In this document: piece by piece, positions 19,195 to 29,400 of the stretch
Numbering within the stretch: position 1 is the first letter of the stretch
Layout: each line of letters starts with the position of its first letter
Assembly (NCBI GenBank): GCA_024278595.1
Contig: JAJRSW010000011.1
Coordinates: 1-64,000 of the forward strand
Length of the DNA: 64,000 nucleotides
Direction of reading: 5' to 3'
From: Fidelibacterota bacterium
GTDB lineage: Bacteria > Fidelibacterota > UBA8477 > JABMPR01
The notes under the pieces: model-generated
Databases searched by the model: none
The model's input: only the letters and a program-made list of their open reading frames with translations
Told to the model about the DNA's origin: nothing
Program-made: the position numbers and the translations under genes

Positions 19195-20295
19195 TCATGA
19201 GCCGTCTCCAATCAGGCTGCGCAATCTGAGACGAACATCCTGGATCCCCAGATATCCCGAGTGCTGGGTAATGACCTCTTCATAGTACGGAATAGCCGCC
19301 TGGGGATCATGCGCCACAAATTGGAGTTGTTCACCACGCCAGATCAGCACATTGGCCCGCCAGTCTGAATCAGGAAAAGTTGCTAAAAACCGATCCATCT
19401 GTTCCACGGCAGCCGGTGTTTGATCCAAAGTCAACAATAGTTGAATGGCGCGCACGGCTGCTTCATCGGCAATGGAACTTGCCTCACCTCGAATGGTCAA
19501 TAGCAGGTCGATAGCTTCGGTTAATTTGTGTTGGCCGATCAACCGCTCGGCATTCAGATAGGTCAGAAGCTGAGGATCATCCAGTGCTCCATTCCCATCC
19601 AGCAAAGCCATGAGTTCCAGCCCATCATTAAATATAGGCGCAGCCGGTGAAGCAGCGCCGCTGAGATTAAGCAGTTCCTTTTTCAAGCCTGGCAGATCAA
19701 CCTGGTGGATCAATATCTTGATCCGGGAAACAATGATCTGAGCCTGGTCTTCATCCAGATTCAACCGGTGGGTCACATCTGCCAGTGCTTGGATGGCCCT
19801 GGTGGTATCGCCGCGAACCAACCAGGCATCAACCAGGCGTTTACCAGCTGACAATCTCAATTCCCGTGAACGGGCATTATTAAAAACTTGCTGGAAACCC
19901 CGAATGGCGCGGTCCACATCACCGTTGACCGTCAACTGTAATTCTGCCACCTTAAAGGAGGCCTGGAAAGCCTCTCGCGTGCTGGGCAGTAAAGTTTGCA
20001 AACTGTCGTATAGTTCCAGGGTGCGGGACAGGGAGGCGTCATTCCCAGTGACAAATTGAACATCCAGATCCAGGAATTGGTTCCCCTTGAAATAGCCGCT
20101 CAATGAGGGATAGCTGACCCTGGATTGCAGGCGATGTTCATAGCTTGAGGCCAGTTTCAGGAGTGCTTCGCCGGACTGATGCTTATCACGACTGTTGGTT
20201 GAAATAAACAGGTATAGATCAGCAGCATATTCCCAGGCCTGTTCGGCGGCCAGATCATCAGCAATGGAAGCCACATGCTTCATGGAACTACTCAC
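19195..20295 (-). CDS. TPR-repeat protein (probably the 3' half of one gene with 20338-21093)
   Basis: TPR-like helices; same frame as 20338..21093, separated by a single TAA. Confidence 0.65.
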   Translation of the reverse strand: MSSSMKHVASIADDLAAEQAWEYAADLYLFISTNSRDKHQSGEALLKLASSYEHRLQSRVSYPSLSGYFKGNQFLDLDVQFVTGNDASLSRTLELYDSLQTLLPSTREAFQASFKVAELQLTVNGDVDRAIRGFQQVFNNARSRELRLSAGKRLVDAWLVRGDTTRAIQALADVTHRLNLDEDQAQIIVSRIKILIHQVDLPGLKKELLNLSGAASPAAPIFNDGLELMALLDGNGALDDPQLLTYLNAERLIGQHKLTEAIDLLLTIRGEASSIADEAAVRAIQLLLTLDQTPAAVEQMDRFLATFPDSDWRANVLIWRGEQLQFVAHDPQAAIPYYEEVITQHSGYLGIQDVRLRLRSLIGDGS

Positions 20296-20337
20296 CCCGC
20301 TGGAGAGTACGGTTTTAACACAGTCCGCATATTTTTT

Positions 20338-21093
20338 TTAATGGAGCAGTAACTTTGCCCGGGCCAGCAGGATCGGTTGATGAGGACCCGGCTTCAGCAG
20401 GATCTCATCAAAGCTAGTATTGATCAACTCGAAAGCACCATCATTCCCAAGCATTTTGATCAGTTGGTTGCTGATATGATCCAGCATCCCGGGATTCTGA
20501 TCCAGATGGGCCAGATACTCCCTGCTGGCCATTTGATAATTATGTTTGGCCGCGTGGATACGGGCCAGCTCAAATGCAAAAGCACCCTGATCGTTCAGTC
20601 TTGCTCTGCCAGCGGTCAATACCTGGATCGCCTCGTCAGTTGCCCCGGCCTGGAGCATGGCGTTGGTCACGGAGGTATACACAAATCGATCCGCAGGTTT
20701 TCTTTGGATGAGAGTTTCCCAATCGCGCTGGGCTTCCAGTTTACGTTCCAGCAGATACAATATTCGTCCCCGGTCCGCAGCCAGTCGTGTATTGCCAGAC
20801 TGAGTTTTGAGCAGGTCATCCAGGATCTGAAGCAGGGTTGGCGCGAATTCTTTACCTGGCATAAGATTGCTCACCCGAAAATAGAGATTACTATTCGCCG
20901 GATTTTTGTAGAGCAACTCCAGGTATAGATTGACCGCTTCCTCTATTTTTCCCAGTCTGGCCAAGGCAGCTGCACGCTGTTCCAGTTTTCGGTCGCTGGA
21001 TAAAAAGCTACGGGACTGGGATTGGGCTCCAAGTGAGACCGGATTTGTGAGTGCCAGCAACCAAAGCATGGTAAACAGGAAAATTCTTGTCAT
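20338..21093 (-). CDS. Exported TPR-repeat protein (5' half)
   Basis: Signal peptide MTRIFLFTMLWLLALTNPVSLGAQ and TPRs; ends at TAA 20338-20340, with an open same-frame continuation. Confidence 0.7.
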   Translation of the reverse strand: MTRIFLFTMLWLLALTNPVSLGAQSQSRSFLSSDRKLEQRAAALARLGKIEEAVNLYLELLYKNPANSNLYFRVSNLMPGKEFAPTLLQILDDLLKTQSGNTRLAADRGRILYLLERKLEAQRDWETLIQRKPADRFVYTSVTNAMLQAGATDEAIQVLTAGRARLNDQGAFAFELARIHAAKHNYQMASREYLAHLDQNPGMLDHISNQLIKMLGNDGAFELINTSFDEILLKPGPHQPILLARAKLLLH

Positions 21094-21192
21094 AGTTGTT
21101 GCCTGGCGTTCAAAACCCCAATCTGCCGCGGTATAGCTGTAAGCGAGGCAGGGTGACTATTCAAGGAATTATTCAGGCAGTTTTGAATTGGC

Positions 21193-24100
21193 TTATTCAT
21201 TCAGTTCGGCTTCCAGGCGGTTGAAATATTCTCTGATCAAAGCCTGCTCTTCCCGGCTGTAACTTTGTTTCAGGCTGAAGATAAGTTCCTCATATAGCTG
21301 GTTACGCGCTTCGCCCAGGTCTACTGGCAGGGATCCACTACCCAACCAGAGGGGGTTGTTCTCTGCGGTCTCTGACTTCCGCTTTTTGCTGAAATCCCGT
21401 TGTGTCGCCGAGCGTTGAGCATCCAGCAGGCGGCTAAGAATACGCTGCTGCTGCTCATGGATCTTTTGGGAGGGCCGTTTACGTCTTAATTCTTTGGCTA
21501 CTGCTTCCATTTCCTGGCCAATCTTCCCCAGATCACCCAACATACGGGTATCCGACCCCATGCCATTCTCTATCTGAGACAGCGCCTCCCGGAGCTGCAG
21601 TTGCTGCCGGGCCAATTGCTGCATCATGGAGGGACTACCCATCCCCATCTGCATCATGGTCTGTTGATTCAGACCCTGTTGTTGACCAGCCATCTGCTGT
21701 AATTGCTGCATGAAATTACTGAACCCACTGGCTTGTCCAGATTGCTGGAGTGATTCCATGGAATTAGCCAACTGGCGGGCCATTCTATTCAAGCTTTCAC
21801 GGGCGCTGGCCTGAGCTTGTGAGGATTTACGGGGATTTCGGGCTTCCAATTGCTCAATGGCTTCCTGCATATTCGCCTGGACTGCTCCCAGGGCTCGCCC
21901 CATGCTTGAAGAAACAGCAAATGTTTTTGTCCCCAACTCCTGCAGATCTGCTGATAATTGCTTAAGACCCTGCATAAGACCCATTTGAGCATCAGCATAG
22001 TCCCTGAGCAGGGAGCTTTGACGAGAGGTTTGGGCAGTGGGTTTTTCCAACTCCTCCTGGGTTTGTGATAAGCGTAAGGTCTTCAGGAGGGCTGAGCGAA
22101 ACTCTGACATGACCTCTGACATCATTTCCTGTTGCATATTCATCTGCATCTGACTGGATTGGGAGGCCAGCTCACTGAGTGATAGGCCCGCTTGATCTGC
22201 TGGTGGTTGAGCGTGAGACATCTGTCCCTGTTGCATGAGCGATGCCGCCTGATCCAGGTTTTCACTGATCTGCTCCCGGGCCATCTGTTCCTGGAGGTCT
22301 TGAACGCCTTGAGATGACAAATCTTCATGCTCATCCAGTAATTTTTCTAGATCTTCAGCCAGTTGCTGAGCCTTGTCAAAATCATCGCCGATCTGCTGTT
22401 CCTGTTGGGCAGCCTCTGACGGATCACTGTTCTCAAGATCAGCATTCAGATCTTCCTGCCGTTCGGCCAGGTCGTTCAGCCGGGTGGTCAATTCATCGAT
22501 CTTTTGTTCAATTTCCACTTGTTTGAAGATCTCCAGGGTTCGCTCGACACTTTTTTGAAAGTCCTCCATGGCTGCCTGAAAATCTTCCAGTGCCATTTCC
22601 ATCTCCCGTGGATCATCATGTTCCATGGCATCCTGTAAACGTTCCATGGCTTCTTTGAGCTCTGGTGTTATCAATTGCTCCATCAACTGTTGTAGTTCGG
22701 AGTATTTATCCAGGGTTTCATCGCTCATGAGATTTTGTTCTTCGGCAGAAGCCATCATCTCATCAAGTTTTTGACTGATGTTTTCCAACTGGTCTTTAAG
22801 CTGTTCAACCTGTTCCATGGCCTCACCGGCTTCCTGTTGCTGTTCCCAGGATAGATTGGGATCCTTTTGTACTTCCAAAGCCAATTCATCGACCTTATCC
22901 CGGATCTCCCTGACCAACTCCAGCACACTCTCCTGTTCCTGCTTTACCTGCTCATTTCCCTGGGCCAATTCCTCAAACATTTCATCCAGGGATGGCAACC
23001 GGGCCAACCATTTCTTACTGGATGCCTGACGGGGTCCATCCACAGTATTGTTATCCCAGACCGTAAACCAATATTGGATGGCGTCCTCAGGCATGATACT
23101 GATCTGGTTCAGGTCCCAGCGAAAATTAAATTCCAATGAAGCCAGGTCCGTTCGGGGGAGGTCGACACTTTGAACATAGCTACTTGTATCCGCCATGAGA
23201 TAATCGGGATGTTGGATCTGATAATTCAATTCCAGCCGGGAGAATCCAAAATCATCATCCAGCTTCAAGCGGATGGGGATCAGCATATTTTCGCCAATGA
23301 TCACATCCTGACCAGGGACCATAACCCGGATAATGGGCGCCACATCGGTGGCAACATACAGGGGGTAGACCAGGGGATCCAGATTTGAGACCCCTTCATC
23401 ATCAGTGAGCTCAAACCAGATCTGGTCTGCCTCCATCAAAGTAAATCCGGTTTTGAAGCGGTGACCTTCCAGCTGCACATCAATGGGTGCGGCTCCAGCA
23501 AAATTAAGCGCCGCTGATGCGATCTCTTTGGAAGCCAGGCCCTCGAAACTGATCCGCGATCCTTTGAACCCGCTAATATCCATAATATCTCTGGTATAGA
23601 TCTCCGCCGGCAAACGGGTATAAGCTGGCGGCCGAATTCGCACGCTTAGATCCTGAACCAGCGGCCGGTTAATGACCTGGACGCTCAAGGGGAGTGATTC
23701 GATCACATCCCAGGGTTCCCAGGGTCTCTGGTTCACGACCCGAACCGAAACGGTAAAGCTCCGCATAACATGATCGAGAGGGAAATTGAATTTTTGATCC
23801 GTCACTTGAACGGGGTAAATATTAGTATCTTTTTGCGTGGTGATGAACAGTTCAACCTGATCCACAGCACGACCTGCGATCTGCCCTTCGATAAGCAAAG
23901 AATCTCCAGCCAACACCCGTTCTGACTGGGTTTGCAAGACCAGGCTGAGTGGTAATGGATAATCGAACTGGACTTCCGGTTGACTCAGACGAACAAGGGC
24001 AGCATTGGTATTTTGAAAATTTATCACGTAGACAAGTAACAGGATCCCCACCCCAATAGCGCTGCGCTTCAGGTAGGTCGTGATCTTTGTTCGGGGAAAA

Positions 24101-24594
24101 AGCAGGCTTTCAGGCACCTGTTCAATGACCTTGATGCCAGCCTGGACAGCCGCCTTATGTAAGCTACTCGAGATACCGGCCTGGGGCTGCACGCTGTTTA
24201 ATTGGACCGCATTCAACACCCGGTCACCTACTTCAGGCAGCCGGTCACCAATGAAGCGCGCCAATTGCTCGGGGCTGGTTTCCTGCAAGCGCTGATCTTT
24301 CAGAAGCCAATAATTTAGCAGGATCCCCAACAGTGATAGAGCAGCGATCGCCCCCAAGGCGCTGAGGAGCATGGCTTTGATCTGGGGGTCAAAATAGCGA
24401 AAGCTCTCTAACCAGACAAAGATACTCACCATAACGGCCATGACTGCAAAGGTGATCAGACCCAGAACTGCTCCTTTTCCCCGGGCATTACTCCTGGCAT
24501 GGACCCCGAGTTTGAACAAACCCGAAGCGGGGGTCCGGACTCTGGAATCTTCTGATTGAGTGGCTCTGGTCATGGGATCAATGGGTAAACGCAT
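21193..24594 (-). CDS. DUF4175-like large membrane protein with coiled-coil and Q/M-rich C-terminal region
   Basis: Two N-terminal TM segments, beta-rich middle, long E/Q-rich coiled coil, GQQQGLNQQTMMQMGMGSPSMMQQLARQQ. Confidence 0.8.
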   Translation of the reverse strand: MRLPIDPMTRATQSEDSRVRTPASGLFKLGVHARSNARGKGAVLGLITFAVMAVMVSIFVWLESFRYFDPQIKAMLLSALGAIAALSLLGILLNYWLLKDQRLQETSPEQLARFIGDRLPEVGDRVLNAVQLNSVQPQAGISSSLHKAAVQAGIKVIEQVPESLLFPRTKITTYLKRSAIGVGILLLVYVINFQNTNAALVRLSQPEVQFDYPLPLSLVLQTQSERVLAGDSLLIEGQIAGRAVDQVELFITTQKDTNIYPVQVTDQKFNFPLDHVMRSFTVSVRVVNQRPWEPWDVIESLPLSVQVINRPLVQDLSVRIRPPAYTRLPAEIYTRDIMDISGFKGSRISFEGLASKEIASAALNFAGAAPIDVQLEGHRFKTGFTLMEADQIWFELTDDEGVSNLDPLVYPLYVATDVAPIIRVMVPGQDVIIGENMLIPIRLKLDDDFGFSRLELNYQIQHPDYLMADTSSYVQSVDLPRTDLASLEFNFRWDLNQISIMPEDAIQYWFTVWDNNTVDGPRQASSKKWLARLPSLDEMFEELAQGNEQVKQEQESVLELVREIRDKVDELALEVQKDPNLSWEQQQEAGEAMEQVEQLKDQLENISQKLDEMMASAEEQNLMSDETLDKYSELQQLMEQLITPELKEAMERLQDAMEHDDPREMEMALEDFQAAMEDFQKSVERTLEIFKQVEIEQKIDELTTRLNDLAERQEDLNADLENSDPSEAAQQEQQIGDDFDKAQQLAEDLEKLLDEHEDLSSQGVQDLQEQMAREQISENLDQAASLMQQGQMSHAQPPADQAGLSLSELASQSSQMQMNMQQEMMSEVMSEFRSALLKTLRLSQTQEELEKPTAQTSRQSSLLRDYADAQMGLMQGLKQLSADLQELGTKTFAVSSSMGRALGAVQANMQEAIEQLEARNPRKSSQAQASARESLNRMARQLANSMESLQQSGQASGFSNFMQQLQQMAGQQQGLNQQTMMQMGMGSPSMMQQLARQQLQLREALSQIENGMGSDTRMLGDLGKIGQEMEAVAKELRRKRPSQKIHEQQQRILSRLLDAQRSATQRDFSKKRKSETAENNPLWLGSGSLPVDLGEARNQLYEELIFSLKQSYSREEQALIREYFNRLEAELNE

Positions 24595-25225
24595 AAATTA
24601 AAATATTGGTGCCCATCTCCAGGGCGGCCTGATGTTTTCGCACCCCATCCTGGTGAACTTCAAGATCTTCCCAGCCATCCCCCAGGTCTGATTCGTAGCT
24701 ATACAATACGATCATGCGACCCTGGTGAAAGAGAGCCAGGGCCTGGGGTGGTTTTCCATCATGCTCATGGATCTTTGGCAGCCCCCCGGGGAAGGAATAA
24801 TAACTATTAAAAAGCGGATGATCATAGGGGAGTTCCACCCATTCCTTTTTGGGGAAGACCCGTTTCATTTCCCGCCGGAAGGACTCATCCAGACCATAAT
24901 TATCGTCAGCATGGAGGAAACCCCCACTGCTGAGATAGTCGCGTAATTTGTGAACCTCTTCATTGCTGAATTTCAAGTTGCCATGGCCGGTGAGGTACAG
25001 GTAGGGGTGATTATAAAGGTCTGCATCATCAAGCTTGACCCGATACTCCTGTGGGTCAATACGGATGTTGGTATTGTCTGCAATAAAGCTGATCAGGTTG
25101 GGTAGTGAACTTGGGTTGGCATACCAGTCACCTCCACCATCATAGTGGAGTCGGGTGATGTGTAAATCCTGTCCCAGTAGTCCGGAGAGGATAAATAGCC
25201 CTGTCATGATTAAGCGTATTATCAT
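24578..25225 (-). CDS. DUF4159 domain protein
   Basis: TRLHYDGGGDWYANPSSLPNLISFI...YLTGHGNLKFSNEEVHKLRDYLSSGGFLHADDNYG...FRREMKRVFP...VELPYDHPLF. Confidence 0.88.
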   Translation of the reverse strand: MIIRLIMTGLFILSGLLGQDLHITRLHYDGGGDWYANPSSLPNLISFIADNTNIRIDPQEYRVKLDDADLYNHPYLYLTGHGNLKFSNEEVHKLRDYLSSGGFLHADDNYGLDESFRREMKRVFPKKEWVELPYDHPLFNSYYSFPGGLPKIHEHDGKPPQALALFHQGRMIVLYSYESDLGDGWEDLEVHQDGVRKHQAALEMGTNILIYAFTH

Positions 25226-25425
25226 CTTTAGCGAATACTCCCCACTAATTTCAGGCTGCGCATCTGAAAACCGACGCTATCAGATCTAATTATCAACTGT
25301 ATTTTCCCCATGGGTCATCCGGTCACGGATACCTGTCTTATTAATTATCTTCAACAACACGGTTTTAGCTTCATCCATACTTATCTGCATTCATCTGCGG
25401 TATTGTCTAAGTCATTCTTCAATTC

Positions 25426-25926
25426 TCAGACGACTTCCTTGATCATCCAGACACCGATCACTACCGTCATGGCGCTTTTGATCACCTTGGCAGCAATGGA
25501 ACCCATGAGGGCACCCATGGCGGCTCTCCGGGCACTGCTCTGGTCTTTACCTGCCTGTAATTCACCCCAGTAGGCACCCAGATACGATCCCAGGAACAGG
25601 CCAATAACAGCGCCTACTACAAAGAACAAGCTTCCTAGAATAATTGTTCCCACCAGTCCACCAATAATGGCCAGTATAGCTGAACGTTTTTCGGCACCGC
25701 TATATTTGGCGGCCAGACCGCCCAGAGCATACTCCATGATCTCCAGCAATAACATGATCCCCAGGATGATCAGAATTTCTGCTACAGAAATGAGTCCAAA
25801 ATCACCGACCCAGGCCCAGACAAAGATAAATCCCAACATAAGAAAGCTGCCGGGCAGGTTCAGCCAGATGGTCACAGCTGAAATAACAGTAAAGGTGATG
25901 ATCAGTAGCAATGCAATTACTTCCAT
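25426..25926 (-). CDS. DUF456 family membrane protein
   Basis: Gly-rich TM helices; LEIMEYALGGLAAKYSGAEKRSAILAIIGGLVGTIILG...GLFLGSYLGAYWGEL. Confidence 0.85.
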   Translation of the reverse strand: MEVIALLLIITFTVISAVTIWLNLPGSFLMLGFIFVWAWVGDFGLISVAEILIILGIMLLLEIMEYALGGLAAKYSGAEKRSAILAIIGGLVGTIILGSLFFVVGAVIGLFLGSYLGAYWGELQAGKDQSSARRAAMGALMGSIAAKVIKSAMTVVIGVWMIKEVV

Positions 25927-26091
25927 AGCTAATGAAAGTAATGGAGAAGGATGCCAAAGTGGAGTGGTTTATTATTTTCCGGCCAGGGAGGTCTGGCAAA
26001 ATTAAATCCGAAATTTAATCGTTCCCCTAAGTCGTATTTGTCCCCAAATATTTCTTCTAAAATCAATAATCGTTATTTCTTGTTCGATATT

Positions 26092-26250
26092 AAATATGTT
26101 TTCAGGTACACATTTGGGGGATGAACCATTTTTTGGTTATCGAGACCTGACCGGTCTTCAATACTACCTGGCTGGGACCAAGGTTTATCTGGCTGAAGAG
26201 AATCGGTAGAGATAACGAAGTTGGGTGCTATTTTGAGGTAAAAACTGGGA
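26092..26250. mobile_element. MITE-like intergenic element, diverged copy C
   Basis: gacctgaccggtcttcaatactacctggctgggaccaaggttt...tgaagagaatcgg matches 49465-49530. Confidence 0.5.
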
Positions 26251-26434
26251 TAAAAGCTTAGGGCAACAGAGACAAGCAAATGCTAAACCCTGATGATTTC
26301 CCATCGTTTGGATAGAGTACTGAACCCGATTATATTTGCGCTATATCAAATACACTGATTAAGAGACCAGTATCTGTGTGCCATATCACAACTTTCGTAT
26401 CTAAATTTGATACTTTCGCTTGTCACTAACAACT

Positions 26435-26441
26435 AAGGAGG
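26435..26441 (+). promoter_or_regulatory. Shine-Dalgarno sequence (AAGGAGG)
   Basis: aactaaggaggataccaggATG places the start at 26450, not 26420. Confidence 0.8.
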
Positions 26442-26449
26442 ATACCAGG

Positions 26450-29400
26450 ATGAATACCATTAAAACAAAAGGAATGTATTGGTCAGTACTGATAAGCGTC
26501 ATGCTGCTGGCTATGCCCACGTGGGTACTGGCAGATGATTCCGGTACACCTGATATTGAGCGAATAAAACAACTACGACAATTGCAAAATCAGGGTATAA
26601 TTGTCAAGAATCTGGAGGCTTCAAGCATTCAGGTAAGTGCCAGTCCAGAACAGGCGCGAATGGACAGGCTGGCGCAGGCTTTGTCCAAGGCGACCAAGCA
26701 AAAGCTGCCCAACCTGGATAGAAGATATAGCCTTAAGCTTGGGCAGAAAGATCTTCAGGTTCCCCAGCTCCAGCAAAGCAATTTGCGTGAAGTGATTTAT
26801 AATCAGGGTGTCCTAAGTGGAGACAATTCGGTAGAAACTGGTCTTGAATATTTCAACTTTCTGACTGGCGAGAACAGCTCCGACTCGGTGGGGATGGATG
26901 TCCGTATCACTGGGAACGAGGGTACCAATTTCGGGAATGAATCCGCTTCCTGGGGTGATCCCAGTATGCTGTATTTTTTTAGTGATGTTGGAACTCTCGA
27001 TGACGTATCTGTGGTGGATGATCTTGGCATGGGTACCTGGACCACAGTGTCCTGGGATACTGGACCAGCTGGCAATGACTATCAACCTCTGGCTGTGGGT
27101 AATTTATGGGTGGTCTATGCCCGCATGTCCCATATGTATGTCGCTCTGGAAGTAACGTCTGTAGATACCTGGAACCAGTATTTCGAATTCGATTACCTGA
27201 TCCAAACGGATGGCAGTACAGAATTTGATGGTGGCGTGGAACCTACCTTATTTGACATGACTGTCGACGGCGCCTATGCCGCCACACTTGAGGTCGGCTC
27301 AAATCCATATTTTGAGATCATACTAGATGGCGCTCCACAGTTGGAGTTCATGGTTCTGTGGGATGCCAATCATGATGGTAGCTGGGACGATGGAGATTTT
27401 CCACTTGATATCTACGATTTAATGGATGGTAGCCCTGAGGATGAAGAACCAGCAGATGGCATCTTTGGTTTTACCTATACCGATGAAATGGCAGATGGAA
27501 TAAACTATTTCACTGATGACCTGATCTTTGTTGCTTTCCAGGCTATGAATTCAGCTGAGGTTGCTGTAACATTTTATAGCAATCCAACTCCTTACTCTGT
27601 CTCTGGATATGTTTCACTTGATGATGGTGGTGGACCACCTCTGGAAGGTATTATAGTTTGGGCATTCTTCGAGGGAGATGAACAACCTGCAATCATTGAT
27701 GTAACAGATAGTGCTGGAATGTACCATTTTGATCTACTCGATACCGGGTATGTCTATATTGAGTCAGAAGATCACTTCTTTATTACCAATGGTTTCATTC
27801 CAGACCCTCCCTACCATTATGTGCATGTTATGGGACACGAACCAGGGTACAACTTCTTCTATACCGAGCCTACCAGCACGATCCAGGGCTACGTTTATGA
27901 TGAGGCTGATCTTCCGCTTCCCGGCATTGAGGTTCGAGCTAACACAGATGGTCCTGGCTTTTCAGCTACGACAGATGAGAATGGGTTCTATAGCATGGGC
28001 GTGATGCCCGGCTGGTACCAGGTTGTGGTCGACTGGTGGACTTTACCCCAGCCCTATATGCTGCCTTATGGTGAAGATGTTGAAATCGCCGAACTTGAAG
28101 TTGTTGATCTGGATTTATATGTGATTACAGCTAACAGCATGATCTCAGGCAGCGTCATGTTGGATGGCGCTGCTTATCCAGATGCATTTATTTGGGGCAA
28201 TCATCCTGATTTTGGTTGGACCGCTACCATGTGCGATGAGGATGGCAACTACGAGTTACCGGTCTTTGATGATGGAATGACCCTCTACGATCTGAGTGCT
28301 CACCTCCCGGGGATGCCCAATGTCCTCCAGGTAAGTGAGAACTGGGATGTTCCTGCTGGAACCACTGGAGAAATGATTCTTCTGGAGACCTTCTATGGTG
28401 GTCTCCACGGTTATTTCATCAATGGCGAAACTGGTGAACCACTTATGGAGGCCTGGGAAGCGAGCATGGTGCTTCGTGATCTGAACACGGAGATGGAGTA
28501 TTGGTCAGGTCCTCATCCAAATGGGTACTATGAGATGTGGGTGCCAGATGGTCTATATGAGGTTATAGTCTGGAGTACGAACTGGTACCTGGATGAACCG
28601 GATACGGTATTTATAGATGGAGTGCAGGTCGAACATGATGTAGTCTTGTGGCCTGTTGGATTTGATACATTTGTGGAAGGGCAAGTCTATGACCAATTAG
28701 GCTCTCCGATAATGGATGCCGAGGTCATGATCGGAAATGATGATTGGGGAGCAATTGAATATACGGATGAGTATGGATACTATCATATCAATGCGCCCTA
28801 CGGATACTACGGGATGTCAGTTTATGCCGATGGTTTCGAGGAGGAATGGGATCAGGTCGATTTGACCGACGGTCCGGCCTTTCGTGACTTCTACCTAACT
28901 CCCTTCGTAGTAGATGGTGCCATTGCAGGTTTCGCTTTTGACGTTGATTCAGGCGATCCCATCAGTGGTGCAGAAGTATTCATCTACACGGATGGGGTGA
29001 GCTGGTTCGACTATACCGATGAAGATGGTGAGTTCTTGTTCGATCTGCCAAATGGTGCGTACGACCTGGTCATTGAGCACTACGAATACGCTCTTTTCTG
29101 GAGTGAGGGATTGGTGGTAGCCGATGATACGGTCTATGTCGATGCTCCCATGGTCTTCCTTAATACCGGTTTAGAAGGGTATGTCTATTCCAATGATGAC
29201 GGTATGCCAATTTGGGATGCTGAAGTGGCCATTTTGAGCACCACAGATCCCACTATCGGATTCCTTGGATATTCAGATGAAGATGGCTACTACAATATCC
29301 CGGCTTTGAATGGCGAATACCAGGTCTTCGCTGCTGCACCAGGTTTTGAGGGTATCGAATTGGGTCTGATAACCATCGAGGATGACTGGTCATACATGGA

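Noticed and set aside
18899-19198. ORF with 'HFLMPMDDNQF', similar to 'KILIPMDESQT' of the downstream gene
   Set aside because: Possible tiny duplicated relic, but mostly repeat-like DNA (cggcctgccgggctgagcttgacccccgccgacagcggtggg) and too short to support.
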